A stretch of 64,000 bases of DNA from Alectoria sarmentosa (taxonomy: Eukaryota > Ascomycota > Lecanoromycetes > Lecanorales > Parmeliaceae): NCBI GenBank assembly GCA_009733775.1, contig WOGZ01000026.1, forward strand, positions 157,184-221,183, written 5' to 3'. The position numbers and the translations under genes were made by a program. Of this stretch, positions 22,340 to 34,609 are shown in pieces. A model generated the notes under the pieces. It was not told the origin of the DNA. It saw nothing but the letters and a program-made list of their open reading frames with translations, and did no database searches. Numbering within the stretch: the first letter of the stretch is position 1; the number at the start of each line of letters is the position of its first letter.

Positions 22340-23840
22340 GTTGCCATGTGATGGTGAATGTCGTTTTTTTGGGTTGCTTGTCAAGTAAGGGTCTTTAGGA
22401 GGGAAAGCGCGTCGACAGTTGGTCGCGTCCTCTTTACTTACTTTGGCGCATACGCGGTCGCCTGCTCTGTATAGTCCCCAGATGAAACAGGTCTATTATT
22501 TCGCTTGTTTGAAATACTACGCATGTGAGCCAAAGATACTGTGGTAATGCAGATGGAATTGTGCAAGAAGCTCCGAATCTGAAAATGGGAGCTCCGAAGA
22601 TACCCGATGGTGTGACTTGACGATTGAAAAGGCGGAGAACGCTCCTGGCTCTCAACGCATATATCTTGAACATCACTGGGGATTGCTGTACCTAGATGTT
22701 GATGGATTCCGAGTTTGATTGTATGAGATTGTTTTGGAAACCTCCCGTCTTTGACGATACGCGCTCGAAGGAGCCAGTGCGGTCGGTCGCGTAGGGATAT
22801 CGCTAATGGCTATCGCATAGGTGGTTTCATTCCATCTGAGACTGTTCTTGAAATTCATGGAATAGGACCGTTGTTCAAGAAGGGACAGCTCAAAGGATTA
22901 AAGAAGCCCAAAAGGGTTCTTGCCATGATCCCCTAAGGTATGTGTCTGGTCTAATAATCCTAGGTGCCGATACAAAGTTGGTTTCCGTCATCACCACCAC
23001 CACAGTCGTCGCAATCATTCGGGGCTGCGGTGATATCTGGGCATTCAAGGATCGATGCCATGGCTTTGTTGAGAAGTCGAGATGTCACTCGATGGATTAC
23101 GGGGGCGGGAGGTGTGGTTCAAGGCAAGAACACATGCCTCGATACCGATCGGAGGGCGATGTACGCCAGCAGCAATCAAACAGTATACATATCAAATCAT
23201 CCCTTTGACGCCCAAGCACGCCTCATACTTCCAATAGAATATCACAAGGCAACCTTCAGCCCCTCGAATTCAAATCCAGTATCTTAGCATCATAGAGATC
23301 AAAGACACATTACCATCAAGGGAATTCAGCAATGACTACCCACTCGAGCGCATCACTCATAGGACCGAAAGCAAGACACGCCTCTTGCAGTATGTAGTAC
23401 GTCCTGGTGACTATACGAGATGTGCGCTCTCGGAACGGAAAAGGAAGTAGGTCGAGTGCTGGGCCTCCCGATTGATGCAGATCTGGTTCAGGTAAGCAGA
23501 GAAAGGCCTCTCCAGGAACAATTGTTGATGGGACTGCTGCGACGAGGTAAGAGAGATATTAGTGGATAGGAGGGCGAGAATTGATTAGGCTGTCAAAGTT
23601 TCCGGGGCGAAGAAAGCTGCAGGGTATGGGAGCAAAAGATTTTTCAAAGCCGCATGGACAGGGAAAAGTACAGTTTTTTCATTCGGTGTGACTGAATTGG
23701 GCGCATTTGTCTGTAGCTCATTAATTGCTCGTCAATTCCAAATCTCATGAACAATTCAATCTAATCATCCATCTCCAGTAAACAAGCAACAGCACCCTTC
23801 ACCTCCTCTCAACCCCCAACCCCCAACCCCCACGCCCTCC
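22340..23840. other. gene-poor interval
   Basis: 1.5 kb with only weak ORFs. A stretch at 22964-23230 (TRWITGAGG then CLDTDRRAMYASSNQ) has a protein-like look but no start, signal peptide or partner exon I can define. A CAACCCC run lies at about 23810-23832. Confidence 0.4.
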
Positions 23841-26800
23841 CTACCTCTTCAAAGTCTTCTGCTTCTCCGCATCCCCCACCAACTTCCTCCCCATGACCAC
23901 CAACCCCTTCCTCCCCCTCACCCCATCCACATACCGCCTACTCACCCTCTCGCGATCCCCCTTCTCGCCAAAATCCTCCAGCTCCTCCTCCGTCTGCGGC
24001 ACCCAGTACGGATCCTCATCCAGCAACTCGAACCCTGAGAACACAAGCTGAGGCTGCGCGGCGCCCGACGTCCGCTTCCGGATCTCGTCGCTGAAGCCGA
24101 AGGATTCGGCGACGGGCAGGAGTGAGGAGATGAGGTAAAAGGGCGTGCCTTCTTTTAATGATTCGGTGAGGATGCGCCCTCGGCGCCGGGAGAGGACGTT
24201 ATAGACGCGGCCGAGGACTTCGGTTGATGCTTGGATTTCGCACGAGTAAATCGAGAGCATTAATCGGGGACTCCAGTCCATGAAGCCCTGGCGGATGGCG
24301 TCGCGAACGGTTTTGATGGTCTCCCCGGTCAAGCGGCCCAGTTTCTCACGCGCTGAAGATTCTTCATCTGTTGGAGCGGAAACGGTGACGGATTCGAGGA
24401 AGACGGCGACGCCTTGCATGGGTTCGTGGCACATGGGGCCTTGGGCTGTGGATAGTTGGAATGCGTAGGATATCTTGTCGGAGAAGTCTTGCGGGGTGAG
24501 AGTGTCTGGGCTCGATTTCGTGCCGGTCTTGTCTCTGTCGGCTTCGGGTAAATCATGAAGACTGTCGAACAAAACGTCAGCCGTGTGCTAGACCGATGGC
24601 TCAACATGGAGTATCTCACAATCTCTGGCATGTCCCGTCTTCGGTAGCATCGATCAGCAAATTTGGCCCTGTTCGTCGTGGACCAAACGCTGCGATCTTC
24701 TCTACTATATCAGCCCAGATGTGTTCCTGACCTTTCACATCTGCGAACGCAGATCGAAGCCTTTCTCTGAAGTCTAATAGAGATAGCATGCCACTATCAG
24801 CTGCCGCTATCTCGTCAGCTTCATCTCGTTCTTCTGCATCCTCCCCATCCGTGGTCATTATTATTCTGCCTTCTTCTTGCTCTTTTCTCTCTGAATAAAG
24901 CCGCCGTATTGCTCCGGAATTCTTCAGTAAGAATCCTGTCACAGCATCTGGCAGCGGTCTGACCGTAATTCGTACCGTAATCTGCTTCGAAGTCGTAACA
25001 CCAATAACTGTCCCTCTTGGCAGATCTCTGTTTTTCGGCGGCGACATATCCGCAGAACTCACAATCGTCTCACGATACGGCACAATAGGTTCTCCAGCCT
25101 GAATCTCGCACTTTGCAAATCTCTCTCTTAAGTCCTTCAGACACCGCTCAAGATGCAACTCCCCCGCCGTGAGAACAACATGTTCTCCACTCTCGAGAAC
25201 TTCATACTGTGCGCAAGGATCACTTTGCTCTAGCAATTTCATCCCCCTAATCATCTTCTCCAGATCAGCAGGATTGACCGGCTCAAGCGCAACGCGAACG
25301 ATGGGCTGGCTTCCCATATTGACGCCAGCGAGATTCACAGCGCCTTCTAGCTGGCTGCAGAGGGTACCAGATTTCAAGACATGACCTTCCAGACCGCCTA
25401 TGCCGAAGACAACACCCGCGGGTACAGATGTCAACGATTCGAGGCCTCGGCCCATAAGGAGGTATAAGCCAGTAACTGTGACTTTCTGAGGCTCAGGCGT
25501 GGTATGCGGATATGCTGGTGAAAATTTGGGTGGAAGAACATAGACGGAGTCGCCGACAGAAAGGGTTCCCGAGTACAGTCTTGCAAAGCCAATCAAATGT
25601 TCTGGGTCTCCTTCAACTTCGCCTATTGCGTGGTCACCATTTACGTCGGTCAGACTCGACTCGTCAAGGGCTTCTGTAACTCCGTTGAAATCGCCATTCA
25701 AGGCTTCTTCTTTCATAGCTGCTTGAGCCTTCTCAAGCTCCGCTCGTTTTTTCCGAGCTAAATCTCGTGCCTCCTCGCCTGTCATGGCACCACCTCCTTT
25801 TCGCTTGTTCTGCGGCATTTCGCTTGCAGGCACTGCTACCATCTTGCTGACGTAGGCTACCACTGGGTCATCCTTGGATGATTTGATGTTGATCATTGCT
25901 TCTCGAACCGTTAGATCAACATGCTTCGCCCCTGGCGAAGCATCAATCAATGCGGGAAGACGGCTTGCTTGCGCTGCTGGCGGAGCGGGAAGATGCTCGA
26001 TGACCGATACAAGCACAGCTGTCGAAAGAGGAAGCCATGCAGAGAAGACAGTAGTCATGATTGCTCGAGGATCCCTCGAACGTAGTACATGCGGCGGTAC
26101 CGTCAAAGACAGCGACTTTGTGATTTTCTCAACCATTGCTGGATCTCCTTTGCCTTTGTCTCCTCCTGTAGTGGCTTCGTAAACAGCCCAGATGTTATTC
26201 AAGACCAGTTGCACGAACATGGGCCTTAGAGCTCTACCTTTCAGGTGCTTAGACCCGAGTACTCTCTTCGTCTTGGGTTCCAAGTAGAAATCTCCCCAGA
26301 GCACTTTTTCCAAAACGGAGCGCTTGATGCCCAATTTTTTCTCATAAAGCGAAGCAAACTGCCGGACTGTGAAAGCCCATCCATCAACAGCACTACTGAA
26401 AATGACATTGTTCTTCTCCGGAGCAAAATAAAGATCTTCATCGTCTTTCTCTTCAAACTCACCAGTAGTACCACTCGTAGCAATACTTTCGGAATCTTCA
26501 TTTACAGATTCCTTTGTAGCCTTCCTCTCTGCCCTCTCAGTTTCTTTCGCCGCTGCAGCGGCGACCCTCTCCTCAACCCTCTCTCTCCACTGCAGGTCCT
26601 CCTCCATTCTCTCACCCTGGAAGAAACTCCCGATAACCGCATTCACCTGCTCTAATAGCTTACTCAGATGCGTATACGCTTCCCCAGGACTCATCTTGAG
26701 TTCTGTAATCAGCCTATCAACCTTATTGATAACCAAAAGCGGCTTCAAATGCTCCGTCCACGTCTGCCGCAGCACCGTAACAGTCTGACTACAAACGCCC

Positions 26801-27294
26801 TCTACCGCATCAACAAGCACGAGCGCTCCATCGCACAATCTACTCGCCGTACTGACTTCGCTGCTGAAATCGATATGGCCGGGAGAATCGATTAGATTGA
26901 TGAGATACTCTTTTTGCACAGGAGAAGCTTCCGGCGCTGAGCGGCGGAACAATGAGAAGTAAAGAGAGATTGCCGATGATTCCATCGTGATACCGCGGAG
27001 CTGCTCATCAGGGCGGGAATCTAGGTAGCGGATTTTGCCGGCAAGTTTAGGGGAAATGATGCCGTTGGTTGCGATGAGGGCGTCGGTGAGGGAGGTTTTA
27101 CCATGGTCCTAGCTTTTGTTTTAGTAAACATCCTTGAAGAGATATGAAACTAGCCACTTACAACGTGGGCGAGTATACAGATCTACCTTTGGGTCAGCTT
27201 ATGAAATACATGTGGACGTTGGGATGCCTACATTCCTGACTTCATCGGCGTTGCGCTGAAGCCCAATGAGCTTTTCTGGATTTACGACAGGCAT
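23841..27294 (-). CDS. EFL1: EF-2-like GTPase of 60S ribosome maturation
   Basis: The cytoplasmic GTPase EFL1 (RIA1) works with SBDS/Sdo1 to release eIF6/Tif6 from pre-60S subunits. Exon 1 starts MPVVNPEKLIGLQRNADEVR at 27294. A seven-codon exon (ICILAHV) follows, and after it a long exon beginning DHGKTSLTDALIATNG. A last short intron near 24545-24618 joins GTCQRF to LHDLPEADRDKTG. The total is about 1,095 residues, the family's size. G motifs are AHVDHGKTS, DSPGHIDF and NKVDRL. An EFL1-type insertion rich in Glu/Lys follows the G domain. Later EF-2-like domains include CLKDLRERFAKCEIQ and IRQGFMDWSPRLMLSIYSCE. The tail ends GRKLVGDAEKQKTLKR. It lies upstream-to-downstream with the mitochondrial EF-Tu gene on the same strand. 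No defects were seen. Confidence 0.95.
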
Positions 27295-27863
27295 CTTGAT
27301 TGAATATTGCCTGACATATTCGTGCCTTTACGGATGAAAGCGATCAAGAATTGAGATGATTCATGTTGATTCGGAGATAGTTTTCTATTGTTGCGGTCGG
27401 GAAGAACGTCTCGTTTGCGGAGCGTGGAGAAGGCAATACTCAGACTACATCCAGTCGCCGTCTTTATATCGAAAAGACTTTTAGATGTGAAGCATACGCT
27501 TTCTATTCTTGATCATGGGACATTGCGGCCAGATATTTAAGGTCTTCATACTAAATCTTCTTTCCGCTATGGTGGATCATTTGCTATGCTACATACGACA
27601 AATGCTACCAACGCCAGTGTAGAGTGGGTTTTGGCTCAACAGGTCAAGCTCACCGGACAAGGGACGTTTGTACAAGAAGTTACAGAAATGCTGGAGTATT
27701 GCTTGCTTGCTCGCTCTCGACGTCGTACCCATGGAGATCCACCGAACACCAGCTTCCCTGTAGAACTTTGTGAAGCAATCAACCTTACATACACCACCAA
27801 TCTCCCGAGGAATTCCGCAATCACAGCGAGCTTAGCAGTGCCTATGGAGGGTTACATGATGAG
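27295..27863. other. intergenic between EFL1 start and EF-Tu end
   Basis: 570 bp containing the EFL1 promoter and the EF-Tu 3' UTR. A plus-strand ORF from 27586 runs antisense into the EF-Tu last exon and is not supported. Confidence 0.45.
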
Positions 27864-29542
27864 TTATTTGATGACTCGTGTGACCAGGCCGGTGGCGACC
27901 TATTGAGTGTTCGGAGTCAGCATTGCCTTTTCATAATATCTCTCGAGTCACATGAAAAGTTCTTGGAGCATGATACTCCCGGGTCATGTCTAATAATTCC
28001 AAGTGCTCTCTATAGAGAACATATTCGGAGAGTAGCTTACCGTGCGTCCACCCTCCCGGATGTTGAACCTCTGCCCACTCTCGAGGGCGATAGGGTTGTA
28101 GATATCACACAACATCTCGACATTGTCTCCTGGCATAACCATCTTGGAGCGATCTTCAACGTCCTCCGGCCAGTGTAGAGCGGCAGCTTCATCTGCGTGA
28201 TGAGTCAGTACAGGTGCGTGCAATCCATGCGGTCCAAGGAAACATACCAGCAGTTCTCAAGTAAATCTGTGGCCGATAGTTATCCGAGAATCCAGTGTGG
28301 CGGCCGCCTTCCTCCTTTGTGAGGACATACATCGAGCACAGGAATTGTTTATGTGCTTTTGCAGAACCTGGTTTGGCAATGATCATGCCTCGCTTCACTT
28401 CTTCTCGCTTGACACCACGAAGCAAGAGTCCAGAGTTGTCGCCAGCTCTTGACTCGTCGCAAGACTTCTTGAAGGTCTCGATGTCCGTGACTTTGGTCTT
28501 GATGGGATGCTCGCCTTTGCCTACGAGCTCGACCTCGGAATCCTTCTTCAAGGTACCACGCTCCACTCTTCCTGAGGCCACAGTACCACGGCCTGGAATG
28601 GAAAATACATCTTCAACAGACATGAGGAAGGGTTTCTCGGTCTCACGCTGGGGTGTTGGGATCCAGGTGTCCACCGCATTCAGCAGCTCATCGATTTTTT
28701 GCGCCCCTATCTCGGGCTGTCGACCGTCGAGCGCACATAAAGCCGAACCAAGAACGATGGGTGTCGTTTCTCCTTCAAAGCCGTAGGTGGTCAGTAGCTC
28801 TCTCATCTCCATTTCCACGAGCTCCAACATCTCTTTGTCCTCTATCGCATCGACCTTGTTGACGAACACCACAATCTTCTGGACTCCGACCTGTCGCGCG
28901 AGAAGGAGATGTTCTCTTGTCTGCGGCCTGTATGCGGTCAATCTCTGTTCCCAACCCAAGTGTTCTGTGCGCCACCCACATTTGCCCATCAGATGCGGCC
29001 ACCACGATAACAGCTCCGTCCATACTTGAAGCACCCGTAATCATATTCTTGACGTAATCAGCGTGCCCGGGGCAGTCGACGTGGGAGTAATGCCGCGCCT
29101 CCGTGTTGTACTCGATATGTGCTGAGGAGATGGTGATACCACGCTTCCGCTCTTCGGGTGCCTTGTCAATTGCGCCATATTCGAGGAAGTTGGCCATGCC
29201 CTTCTCAGCCTGTCGTTTCGTGATAGCAGCGGTCAGGGTGGTCTAATAGTAACGATTAGCACTGGCTTTGCGAACTTCGAGTTGGCAATGCGCGCACCTT
29301 GCCGTGGTCGACGTGACCAATGGTGCCTGTTCAAATCAGCTTCAATTATACGTTGATTATAACGCCAATCCCATACCGATGTTTACATGAGGTTTCGACC
29401 GCTCAAAGACTGTGGCAAGCCCCCGTATTCTATTTGCATCTCTCCCGAAAACTTGCTGTACCGGGTTGACGCCCCTGTGCTGCCGTGCAGCAAATCGGCT
29501 TGTCCGTAGTAACGGTGCCAACGAGCGAGCGATGATTGCCAT
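27864..29542 (-). CDS. TUF1: mitochondrial translation elongation factor Tu
   Basis: Delivers aminoacyl-tRNA to mitochondrial ribosomes in the matrix. The start ATG 29542 gives MAIIARSLAPLLRTSRFAAR, an Arg/Ser-rich import presequence, before FERSKPHVNIG. Introns split the gene into six exons: HVNIG to TIGHVDHGK, then TTLTAAITKRQAEKG, DGQM joined to PQTREHLLLARQVGV, YLRTA joined to DEAAALHWPEDVE, and GGRT joined to a final exon of 12 codons (VATGLVTRVIK, stop at 27864). The G motifs GHVDHGKTT, DCPGHADY and NKVD are all present, as is the EF-Tu block RGITISSAHIEY. The length is about 440 residues, as expected. The mtIF3-like gene starts 200 bp away on the other strand, suggesting a shared promoter. 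The model is secure. Confidence 0.95.
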
Positions 29543-29742
29543 CTTGAGCCACCTCACACGAACGCCTGAAGACCAAAGGGAGCAGAGATGAAGAAAAAGA
29601 AGGGCAGAAACGATCGGGCTTCTTGAAATCTTTGGATCGTTACTTTACTAAAAAGAATTAGCGCTTCGAGCGCTCCGCGGCAAATCTTCTCTAGCGCGAG
29701 CCGAGAAGCCAAGCCAAAATACCGAGTTTTGAAGCCTCGTCA
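29543..29742. promoter_or_regulatory. shared divergent promoter of EF-Tu and IF3-like genes
   Basis: Exactly 200 bp separate the two start codons of these divergently transcribed mitochondrial translation genes. The interval therefore must carry both promoters and 5' UTRs. A GCTTCGAGCGCTCCGCGGC GC-rich patch sits near 29663-29682; no named element is claimed. Confidence 0.6.
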
Positions 29743-30579
29743 ATGGAGTATACTTGGATTATGAAACGCTCGATCCATCGCACCACCACTTCAGAAGCTT
29801 TACGACGAGTGTTCCTACCACTGAACGACGTACCAAGGACCTATACCTCAAACCCTATCCTCAAACGCGCAAACACTCGGCCGCAATGCCTCTCTCGCCC
29901 TCCCTTCCCTCTCTGCCCTCAATATCCCCGCAATGCATCCACCGGCGGTCACATGGTGCGAAGCCAAAAATATACCATGATCAAACCCAAGGGCAGAATG
30001 TTCGGAACCAAAGACGGCCCTAAACGCCGTCCACGGGACGAAGAAATCAAAGCCTTCAAAGTCTACATTGTCCGCCCCGGAGACGACCGCCTTCCAGAAC
30101 TCAGATTGCTATCCCAAGTGCTGGGAGATCGAGAACGAGACGAGAAGGGCCGCCCCACACAATTCATACAAGAGGTCTCTCCTCCGAGCCAAGAGCGCCC
30201 TCACCCTATTTGCAAACTGTGCGACAAGAAAGCCGAGCGCGAGGCTGAAGAAGCGAGACGGAAAACGGCCAAGTCGAACAAGTTGAAGTCGCAGTTGAAG
30301 CAACTGGAGATTAGTTGGATTGTCAGCGATAATGATTTGGGACATCGGATGGCGCGGTTGAAGGAGTTTCTGGAGAAGGGCTGGAGGGTGGAGATTTTGT
30401 TTGGGGTTAAGAGGAAAGGGTGGAAGGATAAGAGGGAGGCGAGTCCGGAAGAGGCGAATAATGTGTTGGAGAAGATTAGAAAGGCTGTTGGCGAAGTTGA
30501 GGGAGCGCAGGAAAAGCAGATGCAGGGAAAGGTTGGGCAGGTGGCTATTTTGTTCTTTGAGGGGAAAGTGAAGAAATAA
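29743..30579 (+). CDS. mitochondrial translation initiation factor IF3-like protein
   Basis: An IF3-type factor expected to bind the small mitochondrial ribosomal subunit (Aim23-like in yeast). It is a single exon of 278 residues from ATG 29743. The N-terminus is basic and Ser/Thr-rich (MKRSIHRTTTSEALRRVFL), as expected of a mitochondrial presequence. The IF3 N-domain includes DEEIKAFKVYIVRPGD. A charged linker helix follows (KKAEREAEEARRKTAKSN). The C-domain shows LKQLEISWIVSDNDLGHRM, then LKEFLEKGWRVEILFGVKRK and ends GQVAILFFEGKVKK. These match the IF3 C-domain pattern (strand, helix, RVxI strand). It is divergent with the EF-Tu gene. A downstream in-frame ATG at 29761 is also possible as start. 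Confidence 0.85.
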   Translation: MEYTWIMKRSIHRTTTSEALRRVFLPLNDVPRTYTSNPILKRANTRPQCLSRPPFPLCPQYPRNASTGGHMVRSQKYTMIKPKGRMFGTKDGPKRRPRDEEIKAFKVYIVRPGDDRLPELRLLSQVLGDRERDEKGRPTQFIQEVSPPSQERPHPICKLCDKKAEREAEEARRKTAKSNKLKSQLKQLEISWIVSDNDLGHRMARLKEFLEKGWRVEILFGVKRKGWKDKREASPEEANNVLEKIRKAVGEVEGAQEKQMQGKVGQVAILFFEGKVKK

Positions 30580-31821
30580 AGAATCGAAGAACCTTTTACC
30601 CATGTCTAAAATATCTCAGATACACTACCAGACCCTTCACACGTCGAAAATGAATGATCTGTTGCTCTTCAACACATACTGAGGAAATGTGGCGGAGTTT
30701 TGACCATCGCAAGCAAAACGCAACATCCATTCTCGAACCTAAAAGCTAACCAAGACAGGTGCTGGACAATGTCTTCTTTTCGACACCCTTATTATCCTCG
30801 CCGCCAGTGAAACAGCCCATTTTTTTCACGACCTAGGACCCAAACTGCTCTCGATCACCCACTGAGCTCCTCCTTCCCTGCTTTCATGCCCGCGAGATGA
30901 AGGAAATGTCGCGGTCGGTCAGTCAGTCGGGTAGTGGCGAGACGCAGACAAGGAACAAACTTGGGGATTCTGCTTTTGAGAGCGACTCGAAAGAGGCCTT
31001 TTGCGGGTGATTTGCCACTGATTTTGCTGTCTTGGGATCAAAAGCGTAAGCAGAGTAGGAATTCGTGTCAATGACGCATGCCCGATTGCCAATGATGTCT
31101 TCGTCAACAATGATTGAGCAATGGGCGAAATGCTGCGCGTCTATCGGCGTAGCGATTGCATTTTGGTCCTGTTATTGCATACTTTTGAGCATGGTCCATG
31201 CCGCGAGGAAATTGACGGTTGCAAATCATCAAGGGATTTGCTGCGAGCATGGCCAAATTGATGGTAGTGATGTTTTCACAATGGCCATAGCTACGAAATG
31301 CAGTGAACGAAGCAATAAATCGGTACGACAGTGCATCAGGATCATAATATGGTATTGCTCGCGCCAATATCAAAGTCCTTCCATCATACAAGGCTTGCGC
31401 CCAGTCTTTAGCGGCCGGTAAGCTAGAAAGCGAAAGCCAAAAGTGATGCCAAATTTGTGCAGGAATCCAATTGTGAAAAGCGGTGGAGAACTCGCCGAAA
31501 ATACAGCGCTTGCGAAGACTATCTAATTCAAAAGATGAAAATCGGCCGTAAAGTCGTGAACGGCTTGCGCCAAAGTCTAGCTATCCAAACAGATCAAGAA
31601 CGTAGTATCTACATGCCATGATTACGTGTAGCGTGTAGATCGTGAGGCGTGAGAATCCTTCCAGTGTCACTGTGGCTGACGATTGAAAGATGCAGAGTGA
31701 TGCATCAAGGAAGACTAGTTCACGATACGATGAGTTTTTGGATCGCGCAGGAGGTTGAAGCAATCAGAGAGAAAGACCAACCTTGACAGTGAGATTGAAC
31801 GAGCAGCCAAGGCGAACACAG
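30580..31821. other. intergenic between convergent genes
   Basis: 1.24 kb between the IF3-like gene and the 3' end of the Zn-cluster gene. Short ORFs only; nothing nameable. Confidence 0.45.
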
Positions 31822-34609
31822 CTAGAAGTGTGGGTTCAGGGGAGCGGTAGGCAAGGAATTAGCGATGTTCTGTTGAATTTTCCCTGCCCTTACGATTGCT
31901 TGACCCTTCTGCATCCAGACACGGAAACCACTGAGTGAGTCAGTCAGAGGAAGCTCCTCATATACAGGCTCGACGTCCGCGTAGACAGAGCGAATCTTGC
32001 TCGGAAGTTGAGCGCTCCAAGGGGACATCTTCTTTCTAGCAACAAAGTAGTAGCAGTATAGTACTTGGGCGAGCTTTGTCACCCTGGAAATGAAGCGTTC
32101 GTCTGGGCTGTCGCCAACGACCGTCCACCAGGAGATACGCCAGCGGAGGCTCATCAGGATACGGCTAAGCTGGTCGATCAAAATCTCGACATCTGCATCG
32201 GACTTGCCGCCTTTGGTAAGTTCATTGATCGATTTCTGCAATACCTCGAAGGCTTCAATTTCTAGTGCTCTTAAAATGATGCGAGACAGTTGCACGGCGA
32301 ACACGATCGTGCCCCGATCCTGTTGATCTTCAACGTCCAAAGCATGTCCGAGCACAAATGTGTTGTGCGGAGAGACCTCGTAGCTATTTCTGCTTGGCAT
32401 ATTGTTCCATTGGATCGATCGATCCTTTTGTGGGTGGGGCTGTTAGTAGTCTAGAGACGTCAACACAAGGTTGGACTCACCACGACGCTGGCCGATAGGT
32501 CATGTTCTCGCACACACTGCAACCATGCTGATCTCCACTGCTTGTTCTTTACTAGGTCTTGAAGCTCGCAAGTCTCCAATTCACATGACTTATATATCTT
32601 GCTCAATAATCTAAAGCACCTGGATGAGTCCAAAATGTAAAAAGCATCCGACGAGTGTCGGACTCGGATATCGTATCGCAATTGGCAGGATTCGAGGCGA
32701 TCAAGGAGTCTAGGCACGTTGAAAGCTGCGGGAACTGGCACTGCCAGTCTTCGACTTCCATCAAGAACCAGATGGCTTATAGAGCGTTGGACTAGGATCA
32801 ATTAGATCTTCTGAAAAGATATAAGACAAAAAGGCTTACACTCACAAACTGCGTTGCATGTGCCCTCTTTAACCATATCGATAAAATTCGCAGGGGTACA
32901 GGACTGGTCCAAAAATTTGACCTTCGTAATCTGACGACACCCCTCGCAGGGAAGGCCCCCTTTGCACTACATTAATCAGCCAGCTCTCTAACATCCTGCC
33001 AGATCTGCATACCGTCATTTTCATTGTGCGACAACGGATACAAACACTGCCGTCTTTGCGTTTTTGGGCAGCAGCTAGCGCAGTAGCCGTGGGGAGTGGC
33101 CCTTTCCTCTTGCCTTTCGCTGAGTTGTTCCGGGGGAGGGTTGGACTCCCATGTTGAGAATGGCCATACTCTCGGATGATTGATAGAGAAGCTGACCTGG
33201 AAGCCCTGACGGATGTGAATTTGTTAGAATCCTTTCGGGATGGGAAATTGGGCGGGCTGGATGAAAGGAAGGCGGGTTGAGAAGTCGAAGCAACTGCTCG
33301 ATTCCGCCTGGGATTCTGGTTTGTGGGCATGTAATCCGGGAAGCAGTCTGCGGAAGGAGGAAAGGATGACGTGAGATCTGATTTATAGTGCCCACTGGAT
33401 CTCTTGATCTTAATTGCACCTGGGTGATCTAGTGCGTTGGTATCGACATAGGTCTGGCGGGATGGAAATCCGAACGCTGGGTCGTGCATCAAGTCCGAAG
33501 GCCAGATCTGATCATTAGCGGTAGGACCAAGATCATAAAAGTCGTAGGCTGTGTCGGCTGAGGCGCTGAGTTGATGGCCCAAATGAAAGTGATCGTGTTG
33601 TCGCCATGAGAGCTCCTGCGGGGTCAGGATATCTTGACTGGCAGGTAGCGAACTATGCCCAGATTCATTGACCAGGCCCCGATGAAGAGAGAAATCGATC
33701 TCAAGATCTTGACACGGCCCAGTAGTGCTTCCCTCCAGTTCGTTGAAAGTCGGATGCTGGAGTTGATAGGCCGATCGGAAGCCAAAGGACTGCGCAGGAT
33801 TGCTCTCCGTGTGCAGACCACTCGTTACGGGTTGAGAAAAACTTGAGCTAGTGGAGCTGCCTGCTATCTCTTGCTCACCTGCATTTGGGATCCTGCTTTC
33901 GAACGCGCCAAAGTCTGCAAGATGTAGACTGCGAGCACTCTTAGCTTGATTGCGAAGGCGTGAGTTGTGGGTAATATTCCCCTCGGCGGAGTATGGACTA
34001 TCCTGCGTCTTTTTATGCTTCGCAGAGGCTTGACGTTGACGACGAGACTCGGTCGTAGAAGGATACCGCACTTCATTGTCTTGCAAACTCGACGGCCATT
34101 GGGAAATAGCCTCGATCTGAAAGTCCCGTGAGCTTCGATCATCATGCCCAGGGGCCGACAGGGCGAACGTTTGTAGGTGACTCCATGGCTGACTCTCCCT
34201 TACCGGAGAGGAACCTTGGCACTGCAGAACAGCACTGGAATCAGACCTCTCAAACCTCCCTATGTCCCATCCCCTTGCTGGTGCGCTGTGAGCTTGAATT
34301 GAGCTACACTGATGCGTCAGCAAAGACCCTACTTTCTTCGCAGCGGAGATGTTCGCGATGAACACACCTATAGTCAAAATCCGGGAGAGCATCGTCTGGA
34401 TCTTCAACCAGATCTTGAGGGTGATGTGGATTGATCCATGTGCTCGTTTTAGGAGGAACATCTCCATCGTCAAAGCCTGCCTGACCAGTCGCAATTTCGA
34501 CATCATCAAATGGCGCAAAGCAGTCGGAAGCGAGAGGGGCGGAAGGTATGTGTTCATTCAGGTTGAGAAGATTGGGATCAATGCATTGGGAATCAAGCTT
34601 GTGCTGCAT
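31822..34609 (-). CDS. transcription factor with central C6-type zinc cluster
   Basis: A nuclear regulator rebuilt from at least five exons. The N-terminal exon starts MQHKLDSQCIDPNLLNLNEH at 34609 and is acidic. Its donor near 34370-34376 is uncertain. The long second exon is Ser/Gln/Pro-rich and disordered, ending AQKRKDGSVCIRCRTMKMT. A 46-bp intron (32967-33012) joins to CKGGLPCEGCRQITKVKFLD, giving a CX2CX6CX5CX2CX12C cluster. So the DNA-binding motif lies mid-protein, is cut by an intron and has a long last spacing, unlike Gal4-type factors. Further exons carry VQRSISHLVLDGSRRLAVPV and the C-terminal helical region with LSRILMSLRWRISWWTVVGD and VTKLAQVLYCYYFVARKK. The stop is at 31822. 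The target is unknown. The apparent ORF start at 34557 lies in the wrong frame for exon 1. Confidence 0.72.

Noticed and set aside
22942..23287. Candidate small secreted effector
   Set aside because: No signal peptide or consistent start, and overlapping ORFs in two frames are equally plausible.
27586..27906. Plus-strand ORF upstream of EFL1
   Set aside because: Runs antisense into the last EF-Tu exon and lacks motifs.
28295..28786. Plus-strand ORF of 163 codons
   Set aside because: Antisense shadow of the highly conserved EF-Tu exon.
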